A stretch of DNA of 64,000 bases from NCBI RefSeq assembly GCF_019396345.1, contig NZ_JAHKRM010000007.1:1-64000 (forward strand). Direction: 5' to 3'. The DNA comes from Nonomuraea guangzhouensis (GTDB taxonomy: Bacteria; Actinomycetota; Actinomycetes; Streptosporangiales; Streptosporangiaceae). Under the pieces are notes generated by a model that saw only the letters and a list, made by a program, of their open reading frames with translations, searched no databases and was not told where the DNA came from. This document shows, one piece after another, positions 42,723-48,939 of this stretch. The translations under genes were made by a program, and so were the position numbers. Each line of letters begins with the position of its first letter. Within the stretch, counting starts at the first letter, position 1.

Positions 42723-43385
42723 CTAGCGGAAGATCAGGTTGGTGTCGAGCGTGACCCCGAACGGCTCCGGCAGCGGCAGCGGCAGCCCGGCATCGGCGAC
42801 GATCGAGGTGCGGTATTCGCCCTCGGCGAGCCCGTAGAGCAACCTGACCGACGGAGGCGTGGAGAAGTCGTCGAGGACCAACATCATCGGGACGCCCGCC
42901 CGGGCGTACTCGGCCGGCTTGACGTCCAGATCGTCGTCCCGGCTGTCGGAGGACACCACTTCGACGACCATCAGCGTGCCGTATCCGTACGCCTGGTTGT
43001 CGTCGAACTCGGGGCTGTCCGGTGGTGCGATCAGCAGGTCAGGGATCCGCTTGTCGCCGCGATCGGGCGGGATGTGAACCGCCCAGGTCTGGTAGAAGTC
43101 CCAGCCGTTCTTCCGCTTGATGTCAAAGAGCTGGTCCGACAGACGGTCGACCAAGACGCAATGCCGCATCTTGGCCCGGGGACCTACATAGATTCGTCCA
43201 CCGACGATCTCCGGCCTCAGCCCCTGACGGACGAGCTTCTCCCACACCTGTTCGCGATGGAGCTCGTCTTCCGTGGGTCCCGATGCCCCCCATCCCGGCC
43301 CCCACGTGGGTGCGGCGGCCGCCGGGTGCTCCGGACCCAGGGCGGCGCCGTGCCCGGGCGTGATGCCGGTGGCCATGGCGGTCAT
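42723..43385 (-). CDS. Uma2-family putative endonuclease (copy 1)
   Basis: The 220-residue protein belongs to the Uma2/DUF820 group with a PD-(D/E)xK-like fold: RIPDLLIAPPDSPEF, LMVVEVVSSDSRDDDLDVKP and EYARAGVPMMLVLDDF, where the Asp, Glu and Lys of the putative active site lie. These proteins are abundant in actinomycetes and cyanobacteria, but their function is unknown. A paralogue is the next gene upstream, with related sequence through the whole length and a copied 5' leader. ATG 43385 and an ATG three codons later are both possible; AAAGG is nine bases before the second. Confidence 0.85.
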   Translation of the reverse strand: MTAMATGITPGHGAALGPEHPAAAAPTWGPGWGASGPTEDELHREQVWEKLVRQGLRPEIVGGRIYVGPRAKMRHCVLVDRLSDQLFDIKRKNGWDFYQTWAVHIPPDRGDKRIPDLLIAPPDSPEFDDNQAYGYGTLMVVEVVSSDSRDDDLDVKPAEYARAGVPMMLVLDDFSTPPSVRLLYGLAEGEYRTSIVADAGLPLPLPEPFGVTLDTNLIFR

Positions 43386-43444
43386 CCTTTCGCTCGTGTC
43401 ATCGAATGTGCCCAGACCCGGCAGCCCGGCGGGGGGTGCCTCGC

Positions 43445-44119
43445 CTAGAGGAAGATCGGACCGGTGTCGAGGGCGATCCCGAACGGCTCCGGCAGCTTCA
43501 GCTGCTCGCCCTCATCCACCTTGGTCATGCTGCGATATTCGCCGTCGCGCGGGTCCGACAGCAGGGTGACCGAGCGAGGCTCGGAGAATTCGTCGACGAT
43601 CAGCATGATGGGGACGCCCGCTCGGGCGTATTCGGCGGGCTTGACCTTCAGATCGTCGTCCCGGTTGTCGCTGGAGGTGATCTCGACGACCAGGATGGTG
43701 CCGTCGCCGTAGGCCTGGTTGTCGTCGAACTCGGGGCTGTCCGGTGGTGCGATCAGCAGGTCAGGGATCCGTTTGTCGCCTCGATGGGGCGGGATGTGAA
43801 CGGCCCAGTTCTGATAGAACTCCCAGCCCTTGTCGATGGTGAACTCGAAGAGCTGCAGCTGAACGCGATGGACCAGCTGCGCGTGGCGCCTCTTCGTCCA
43901 AGGGCTCACAATGATCCTTCCACTGATGATCTCGGCTCTCCAGCCGTCTTCGATGAGGGATTGCCAGAGCCGTTCGCGCTTGAGCTCGGTCTGGGTCGGT
44001 CCGGACTGTCCCCAGCCTGGACCCCACGGAGATGAAGGTCGGGTGTCGCATTTCGGCTCAGGCGCGGGTGCGCGCCTACGTGACTTTCTGCGCGTCGTGC
44101 TGGTGGCCACAGCGGTCAT
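43445..44119 (-). CDS. Uma2-family putative endonuclease (copy 2)
   Basis: The 224-residue paralogue of the neighbouring gene has the same motifs: RIPDLLIAPPDSPEF, LVVEITSSDNRDDDLKVKP and EYARAGVPIMLIVDEF. Its N-terminal 30 residues are basic (RRKSRRRAP) where copy 1 is neutral. Both leaders contain CATCCTTTCGCTCG(T/C)GTCAT on the plus strand, so the duplication included the upstream region. A TAGTAT -10-like box at 44142-44147 fits a promoter with a short leader. The first start is ATG 44119; GTG three codons later is equivalent to the alternative start of copy 1. Confidence 0.85.
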   Translation of the reverse strand: MTAVATSTTRRKSRRRAPAPEPKCDTRPSSPWGPGWGQSGPTQTELKRERLWQSLIEDGWRAEIISGRIIVSPWTKRRHAQLVHRVQLQLFEFTIDKGWEFYQNWAVHIPPHRGDKRIPDLLIAPPDSPEFDDNQAYGDGTILVVEITSSDNRDDDLKVKPAEYARAGVPIMLIVDEFSEPRSVTLLSDPRDGEYRSMTKVDEGEQLKLPEPFGIALDTGPIFL

Positions 44120-44141
44120 CCTTTCGCTCGCGTCATCGAAA

Positions 44142-44147
44142 ATACTA
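44142..44147 (-). promoter_or_regulatory. -10-like box of the Uma2 gene pair
   Basis: TAGTAT on the minus strand, 22 bases before the start codon of the upstream Uma2 gene; the following leader holds AAAGG. A convincing -35 box was not found. Confidence 0.4.
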
Positions 44148-44185
44148 CACTGCGTGACCGTTCATTGACTGTATGAAAGGGGCTC

Positions 44186-44761
44186 ATGATGGGGTTCTCA
44201 GCAGGCGAGAAAAGGTGGCGGGAGCGGCTGGGCAGCCTGCGTGACGTGGTCAGGCAGGAGCTGGTGAGCCGTCAGCTGGCGGCCCATCTCCCGCCCGCCC
44301 CGGCCAGAGTGCTGGACGTGGGCTGCGGGCAGGGCACCCAGGCGCTCAGGGCCGCCGCCCAGGGGCATCGCGTGACCGCGCTCGACGCCTCCGGTGATCT
44401 GCTCGGGCTGCTGTCACTCCTTGTGCGCAACGGCGACGCGCTGGCCATGCGGGCCGGGCAGATGGGGGACTGGGCGGCGGCCCGGGCGGCGTTCGACGGG
44501 AACCGGTACACCAACCGCCTGGGCGTCGTGGCGCGGGCGGACGGGCTCGCCGACCTGACGCGGCGCCTGGCCGTACAGGAGTTGGGAGTTCTGGAGTGGT
44601 ACGGCGTGCGGGTGTTCACGGACCTCGCGGCCGACGACGCGCCCCTTCCCGATGACCTGGACCTGCTGCTGGAGTGCGAGGAGCGGGCCGGGGCGAGCGA
44701 GCCCTATCGGCGGGTCGCTCCGTTGGTCCACGTCATCGCGCAGGCCGGTCCTGCGAAGTAG
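44186..44761 (+). pseudogene. SAM-dependent methyltransferase with apparent internal deletion
   Basis: The 191-residue frame begins like a class I methyltransferase (RLGSLRDVVRQELVSRQLA, SAM motif VLDVGCGQGTQALRAA, then VTALDASGDLL). It then jumps straight to GLLSLLVRNGDALAMRAGQM, a segment that normally follows the LRPGG turn. About 60-75 residues, holding the middle strands of the SAM fold, appear to be missing; family members have about 260 residues. The frame is kept, and CTGCT occurs on both sides of the junction. The protein may be inactive. ATG 44189 is a slightly better spaced start than 44186. Read as a decayed gene, but expression cannot be excluded. Confidence 0.6.
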
Positions 44762-44764
44762 AGT
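44759..44764 (+). promoter_or_regulatory. -10 box of a leaderless promoter (54-aa peptide)
   Basis: TAGAGT overlaps the stop codon of the preceding gene and lies exactly seven bases before the ATG at 44772. Confidence 0.5.
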
Positions 44765-44771
44765 AAAAGGT

Positions 44772-44936
44772 ATGAATCCTCCCGGATCATGGTGCGAGCG
44801 GCCCAAGCCGCAGGCTCCTTCGTGTGAGCTGCCCTCCCCGTGGAGCAAGCCGAAGAAGCCCGACAACTGGTGCGAGGTTCCCAAGTCCCCGGTCCTGTCG
44901 GTCGTCGACTTCCTGCTGCGGGCCGCCAAGCGGTGA
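44772..44936 (+). CDS. Cys/Pro/Trp-rich small peptide, 54 aa
   Basis: The peptide contains three copies of a short motif: WCERPKP, SCELPSP and WCEVPKSP, giving three Cys, four Pro-Lys or Pro-Ser pairs and three Trp in 40 residues, then a basic amphipathic C-terminus (VVDFLLRAAKR). There is no signal peptide. A -10 box seven bases upstream supports expression from its own leaderless promoter. I do not recognise the family. It could bind metal, attach to the membrane by its tail, or be a substrate for modification; no modification enzyme other than the damaged methyltransferase upstream is near. Confidence 0.55.
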   Translation: MNPPGSWCERPKPQAPSCELPSPWSKPKKPDNWCEVPKSPVLSVVDFLLRAAKR

Positions 44937-44960
44937 TAGAAAGCCAGTTCGCTGGGTAGT

Positions 44961-44982
44961 CGCCTCCTCGGCAGAGGAGGCG
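44961..44982 (+). promoter_or_regulatory. hairpin masking the ribosome site of the holin-like gene
   Basis: CGCCTCCTC-GGCA-GAGGAGGCG is a perfect nine-base stem whose 3' arm is the Shine-Dalgarno GAGGAGG of the gene starting at 44985. In an mRNA that begins upstream, the ribosome site would be buried. It may also act as the terminator of the 54-aa peptide gene, though no T run follows. Confidence 0.55.
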
Positions 44983-44984
44983 AC

Positions 44985-45365
44985 GTGAACGACACCCACA
45001 AGCTGGTCAACGATCTCTCCGAGCAGGTTTCCCAGCTCGTGAGGGATGAGTTGCGGCTGGCCCGGCTGGAGCTCACGCGGAAGGGCAAGCGGGCGGGATT
45101 CGGCGCGGGCCTGTTCGGGGCGGCGGGAATGGCCGCGTTCTTCGGTGGTGCCGCCCTGGTGGCCACCGTCATTCTGCTTCTCGCTCTGGTGATGCCCGCG
45201 TGGGCGGCTGCCGCGCTCGTGGCCGGAGTCCTGTTCATCGTTGCCGCGGTTCTGGGTCTCCTCGGCAAGAAACAGGTGAAACAGGCGACGCCACCGGTGC
45301 CGGAGGAGGCGATCGCCAGTGTCAAGGCCGATATCGACATGGTCAAGGAAAGGGTTCGGCGATGA
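44985..45365 (+). CDS. phage holin-like membrane protein (Holin-X/superfamily III type)
   Basis: The 126-residue protein has an amphipathic N-terminal helix (LVNDLSEQVSQLVRDELRLARLEL), two membrane helices (about 45-68 and 73-95), and a charged C-terminal helix. This is the Phage_holin_3_6 (actinobacterial Holin-X) pattern, also found widely as a chromosomal gene beside DUF3618 genes. It is not evidence of a prophage. GTG 44985 follows GAGGAGG, which is held in a hairpin. The stop overlaps the DUF3618 start (ATGA). The pair probably acts at the membrane under stress. Confidence 0.85.
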   Translation: MNDTHKLVNDLSEQVSQLVRDELRLARLELTRKGKRAGFGAGLFGAAGMAAFFGGAALVATVILLLALVMPAWAAAALVAGVLFIVAAVLGLLGKKQVKQATPPVPEEAIASVKADIDMVKERVRR

Positions 45366-46087
45366 GCGAGACGGACCCTGAACACAGAGATCAGGGATAT
45401 ATCGAGCAGCACGCGGGGGACGTGGGCGCTCGCCGGACAACGGTCGGCATGCCGACGGACCACGAGTCCGTCAACGTGCCCCCCACCAGGCCGGGCGCGG
45501 CGGAGAACGCGCTGAAGGCGGAGGCCGCCCGCCGGGAACACGGAACATTCATCCCCGAACCCCCCATGGTCGACGACCGGACCGAGGCGACGGAGGCCCG
45601 GGAAGGCGAGGCGGAGTCGCCGGGGGAGGGGTCGGGCGACGATGACGACGAGGAAGAGGACGACGACGTGCGAAAAAACATCAAGGACACCCGCGAGGAA
45701 CTCGGCAACACCGTGTCGGCTCTGGCCGACAAGACGGACGTGAAGGGACGGGCGAACGACGTGGCCGAGGCGGCGAAGGGCAAGGCCGCCGAAGTCGCCG
45801 AGGTCGCCAAGGACAGGGCGGTTGAAGTGGCCGAGCTGGCGAAGGACAAGGCCGCCGTCGTGGCGGATGTCGCGAAGGACAAGGCCGCCGTGGTGGCGGA
45901 CGTCGCGAAGGACAAGGCCACCGAAGTGGCCGAAAAGGTACGAGACGTCACGCCCGACCAGGTCAAGGACGCCGCCGACAAGGTCGCCACCGAGGCCAGG
46001 AAGCGCCCCGTGCTGGCCATCGCCGCCGCGGCCGGCATCGTGGCCCTGCTGCTGCGCCGGATCATGAGGCGCAACAGGGCCAAGTGA
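45362..46087 (+). CDS. DUF3618 protein with 11-residue LEA-like repeats
   Basis: The 241-residue protein has a disordered acidic N-terminal half including GDDDDEEEDDD, then the DUF3618 segment VRKNIKDTREELGNTVSALA. Next come five 11-residue repeats of the type KAAEVAEVAKD (about residues 138-193), like group 3 LEA or apolipoprotein helices, and a C-terminal hydrophobic helix followed by RRIMRRNRAK. It should lie on or in the membrane with a long amphipathic helix. ATG 45362 overlaps the stop of the holin-like gene, as is usual for this pair. Function unknown; envelope or desiccation stress is inference. Confidence 0.85.
   Translation: MSETDPEHRDQGYIEQHAGDVGARRTTVGMPTDHESVNVPPTRPGAAENALKAEAARREHGTFIPEPPMVDDRTEATEAREGEAESPGEGSGDDDDEEEDDDVRKNIKDTREELGNTVSALADKTDVKGRANDVAEAAKGKAAEVAEVAKDRAVEVAELAKDKAAVVADVAKDKAAVVADVAKDKATEVAEKVRDVTPDQVKDAADKVATEARKRPVLAIAAAAGIVALLLRRIMRRNRAK
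45776..45940 (+). repeat. five tandem 33-bp repeats in the DUF3618 gene
   Basis: The AAGG(A/G)CA(A/G)G block recurs at 45776, 45809, 45842, 45875 and 45908, a strict 33-base period that matches the 11-residue protein repeat. Copies 3 and 4 are nearly identical, which suggests recent duplication. Confidence 0.85.
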
Positions 46088-46101
46088 GCCCCAGAGCCCG
46101 A

Positions 46102-46107
46102 TAGCCT
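46102..46107 (+). promoter_or_regulatory. -10 box of a leaderless promoter (I42 lipoprotein)
   Basis: TAGCCT lies six bases before the GTG at 46114; no ribosome-binding site is present. Confidence 0.55.
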
Positions 46108-46113
46108 GCCTCA

Positions 46114-46560
46114 GTGATTCGTCGAACGGCCGCCACCGCACTGCTCGCCCTGCTCGTGATGGGGATCGGCACGAGTTGCGGCGCGGGGTCGGCCGTCAAC
46201 GACTACGGCCAGATCTTCAAAGGCGCCAAGGGTTCGACCGTCAACGTGGAGATCGGCACGGGCCGGCGGTTCTCGCTGGCCGTCGTCGACAACCCGTCCA
46301 CCGGCGACCAGTGGCGCCTCCTGGCGGTGCCCGACGCCAAGGTGGCCTCGTTCATCAGCAAGGAGCACGTGAGCGACGGCGGCGGGCCGGGATCGGGCGG
46401 CACCAGCTACTTCGTGTTCAACAGCAAGCACCCGGGCACCACCGAGATCAGACTGCAGAACTGCTGGCGCTGTCCGAGCGCCACACCGAGCCCCACGCCG
46501 GTCGACGCCCAGAGCAAGGAGCAATCGGGCGAGGCGATATTCTCGGTGATCGTCAAGTAG
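46114..46560 (+). CDS. chagasin-like (I42) protease-inhibitor lipoprotein
   Basis: The 148-residue product has a lipoprotein signal ending MGIGTSC, so it is anchored outside the membrane. The mature domain shows the three loops of I42 cysteine-protease inhibitors: VDNPSTGDQWRL (usual NPTTGYxW), a glycine loop GGGPGSGGTSYF, and RLQNCWRCP at the place of the usual RPW. The last loop has two Cys, unlike classic chagasin. GTG 46114 is the leaderless start. It would inhibit a cysteine protease at the surface; the target is not in this window. Confidence 0.78.
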   Translation: MIRRTAATALLALLVMGIGTSCGAGSAVNDYGQIFKGAKGSTVNVEIGTGRRFSLAVVDNPSTGDQWRLLAVPDAKVASFISKEHVSDGGGPGSGGTSYFVFNSKHPGTTEIRLQNCWRCPSATPSPTPVDAQSKEQSGEAIFSVIVK

Positions 46561-46581
46561 GGCAACCGCTTGGGGAGAGCT

Positions 46582-47289
46582 GTGGATTTCATGCGAGTAC
46601 GCGCCTCCACCGATGGCGCGGAGACGATCTCGTGGTGGACCGGCGACGTCTACGGCTGGCAGCAGGACGACGGTCCCCACCATCTGTTCGGCTTCGAGGG
46701 CGTCAACGTGGCCAGGGCGGTCGAGACCGACGGCGGCTGGCAGATGCTGACCAGGGAGGCGGCGGCCTACCTCGACCCCAGGTCACGCGAGATCCTCACC
46801 ACCTGGGACAACCCGTTCACCGGCGCGTCCGTCGAGGTCCAGCACGTCTTCAACGACCCGGTCAACCAGCGGTTCGGCGCCTACCCCGTGCCCACCACCA
46901 GGCTCGGTGACCAGGTCGTCTTCAACGCTGACATCCGGCTGGCCTACCCGTCGCCGCTCAAGGTCGCCGACTATCCCGACAACTCGGCCAGTGACACCTA
47001 CCGTGCGCTGGAACTGTTCCAGTTCTTCGCCCCGGCCAAGGATCTCGACTCCGATCTGCCGAGCGTGCCGTGCGTGTTCTCGTGGTGCCGGGTCTCGCCG
47101 TGGCTGCCGTGGATGGCCATGGGACAGCGCCAGGGCGGCCTGGTGTACCACTGCCGGGGCCACAAGACCACAGAGGTGCCCGACCGGCTCCGCGCGCACG
47201 TCGGCGAGCACTTCCTGCACGCGCCCACGGAGTGGTCGGTGCCCAACGTGACCAGCTGGACCGCTTTCGCGGCGAAGGCCGCCCGGTAG
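46582..47289 (+). CDS. DUF1838-type protein
   Basis: The roughly 235-residue protein matches the DUF1838 pattern: SWWTGDVYGWQQDDGPHHLF, FEGVNVARAV, LDPRSREILTTWDNPFTGAS and VEVQHVFNDPVNQRFG. No enzymatic role is known for the family. GTG 46582 has GGGGAG four to five bases upstream; TTG 46570 and ATG 46591 are alternative starts. No signal peptide is evident. It stands between the I42 inhibitor and the HIT gene, all in the same direction with short gaps, but the HIT gene has its own promoter. Confidence 0.75.
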   Translation: MDFMRVRASTDGAETISWWTGDVYGWQQDDGPHHLFGFEGVNVARAVETDGGWQMLTREAAAYLDPRSREILTTWDNPFTGASVEVQHVFNDPVNQRFGAYPVPTTRLGDQVVFNADIRLAYPSPLKVADYPDNSASDTYRALELFQFFAPAKDLDSDLPSVPCVFSWCRVSPWLPWMAMGQRQGGLVYHCRGHKTTEVPDRLRAHVGEHFLHAPTEWSVPNVTSWTAFAAKAAR

Positions 47290-47312
47290 AGCGGGGAAGG
47301 CGGCCCGATAGG

Positions 47313-47318
47313 TAGGGT
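47313..47318 (+). promoter_or_regulatory. -10 box of a leaderless promoter (HIT gene)
   Basis: TAGGGT lies six bases before the GTG at 47325, without a ribosome-binding site. Confidence 0.6.
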
Positions 47319-47324
47319 CGGTCG

Positions 47325-47738
47325 GTGAGCAACGACCTGTTCTGCGAGATCGTCGCGGGCGAGCGGCCCGCCCACATCGTCCACTCCGACGAGGTCGTGG
47401 TCGCCTTCCTCGACACCCGCCCGGTCTTCAAGGGCCACGTGCTGGTCGTACCGAGGCTCCATGTAGAGACGTTCGGCGACCTCGGCGAGGTCGGCCCGTT
47501 CTTCGAGCGGGTCCAGCTCGTGACCCGCGCGGTCGAGGAGGGGCTGGAGGCGGCGGGCACGTTCGTCGCGATGAACAACCGGATCAGCCAGAGCGTGGCG
47601 CACCTGCACGTCCATGTGGTGCCGCGCAACCCGAAGGACGGGTTGCGCGGTTTCTTCTGGCCACGCACCAAGTACGCCTCGGAGGAGGAGGCCGGTTCCT
47701 ACGCCGAGCTGATCGCTAAAGCGCTTCCTGCGGGATGA
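47325..47738 (+). CDS. HIT-family nucleotide-binding protein
   Basis: The 137-residue protein has the histidine triad HLHVHVVP near residue 94 and the N-terminal FCEIVAGERPAHIVHSDEVV pattern of Hint/Ap4A-type hydrolases. It hydrolyses a nucleotide phosphoramidate or dinucleotide. GTG 47325 is directly behind a leaderless -10 box. The 3' end overlaps the opposing transporter gene by 23 bases. Confidence 0.92.
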   Translation: MSNDLFCEIVAGERPAHIVHSDEVVVAFLDTRPVFKGHVLVVPRLHVETFGDLGEVGPFFERVQLVTRAVEEGLEAAGTFVAMNNRISQSVAHLHVHVVPRNPKDGLRGFFWPRTKYASEEEAGSYAELIAKALPAG

Positions 47739-48939
47739 TCTGCTCGGCCTTCGGCGGCCGGGTGACGAGCGGCAGCACGATGGCCACCAGCGCCATGATC
47801 CCGATCACGGTGAACGCCGTCGTGTAGTTGTCGCCCGAGATCAGCGCGGCCGCGAGCAGCGGCCCGACGATCCCGCCGACGCTCCACGCCACGATCATCA
47901 GCCCGTAGATGGCCCCCGCGTTGCGCAGGCCGAAGAAGTCGCCCGCGGTGGCGGGCATGGTGCCGAACCCGCCGCCGTAGCAGAGGTAGACCACCGCCGA
48001 CAGGATCGCGAACACCGCCACCTGCGAGGCGTGGCCGAGCAGCAGGAAGCAGACGCCCTGCAGGCCGAGCATCCCGGCGAAGGCGAACATCCGCCCGGTC
48101 CGTTCCGAGAACCAGCCCCAGAAGATCCGCCCGGCGCCGTTGAACAGCCCCATGACGCCGGTCAGCGTGGCCGCGGCGGCCGCGGTGTAGCCGGCGATGG
48201 ACGTGGCGGCCGAGCTGATCACCGAGATGAGCGCGATGCCCGCCGTCACGTTCAGGCAGAGGACGGTGGCCAGCAGGTACCACTGCGGCGTACGCAGCGC
48301 CTCGCCCTGCGTGTACTCGCGCCCGCTGGCGGCGATCCGCCCGGTCGCGGCGACCTGGTAGCCGGCCGGCGGGTTGCGGAAGAAGAACGAGCCGATCAGC
48401 GTCATCACCAGGTACGCCACGCCCAGCGTGAGGAACGCCCTGGTCGGCACCGCCGCGTTGGCCTCGACCAGCCGTTGCGCGACGGGCGAGGTCACCACGG
48501 CGCCGAAGCCGAAGCCGCCCACCGCGATCCCGGTGATCAGGCCGCGCTTGTCCGGGAACCACTTCTGCAGCATGGCGATCGGCACGATGTAGCCGAGTCC
48601 GAGGCCGAAGCCCGCGATGACGCCGTAGCCGAGGATGAGCAGCCACAGTTGTGCGTGACCTGCGGCGAAGCCGGCCAGCAGGATGCCGATCGAGTAGAGC
48701 ACGCCGCCGGCCATGGCGACCGGCCGCGGGCCGCGTACGTCCTGGATCCGGCCGCCGATGTAGGTGCCGAGGAAGATCATGCCGATCGTCACCGAGAACG
48801 GCAGCGCGGCCTCGGCCTTGGTGAGGTCGAAGTCGCTCACCTTGGCCTGGAGCGCCTTGGAGAACACGCTCCAGGAGTAGACGGCGCCGAGCGCGAGCTG
48901 GAAGAGCACCGCGGCGCCCGCGAGTAACCAGCGATTCAT
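47716..48939 (-). CDS. OFA-family MFS transporter (oxalate/formate antiporter type)
   Basis: The 407-residue protein has twelve membrane helices and OFA-family signatures: GAVYSWSVFSKAL in helix 1, GGRIQDVRGPRPVAMAGG in the loop after helix 2, and GYGVIAGFGLGLGYIVPIAM. Family members exchange oxalate and formate or take up related monocarboxylates. The ATG at 48939 overlaps the stop of the upstream molybdopterin oxidoreductase gene, so the two form an operon, which favours formate as substrate. Its 3' end overlaps the convergent HIT gene. Confidence 0.92.
   Translation of the reverse strand: MNRWLLAGAAVLFQLALGAVYSWSVFSKALQAKVSDFDLTKAEAALPFSVTIGMIFLGTYIGGRIQDVRGPRPVAMAGGVLYSIGILLAGFAAGHAQLWLLILGYGVIAGFGLGLGYIVPIAMLQKWFPDKRGLITGIAVGGFGFGAVVTSPVAQRLVEANAAVPTRAFLTLGVAYLVMTLIGSFFFRNPPAGYQVAATGRIAASGREYTQGEALRTPQWYLLATVLCLNVTAGIALISVISSAATSIAGYTAAAAATLTGVMGLFNGAGRIFWGWFSERTGRMFAFAGMLGLQGVCFLLLGHASQVAVFAILSAVVYLCYGGGFGTMPATAGDFFGLRNAGAIYGLMIVAWSVGGIVGPLLAAALISGDNYTTAFTVIGIMALVAIVLPLVTRPPKAEQIIPQEAL

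Noticed and set aside
44772..44936. Reading the Cys/Trp peptide as a RiPP precursor with the upstream methyltransferase as its enzyme
   Set aside because: The methyltransferase lacks the middle of its SAM fold and is of a general class, the peptide has its own promoter, and no other maturation gene is near. Kept only as a peptide of unknown role.
44985..45365. Prophage lysis gene
   Set aside because: This holin-like family is a common chromosomal partner of DUF3618 in actinomycetes, and no other phage gene is present.
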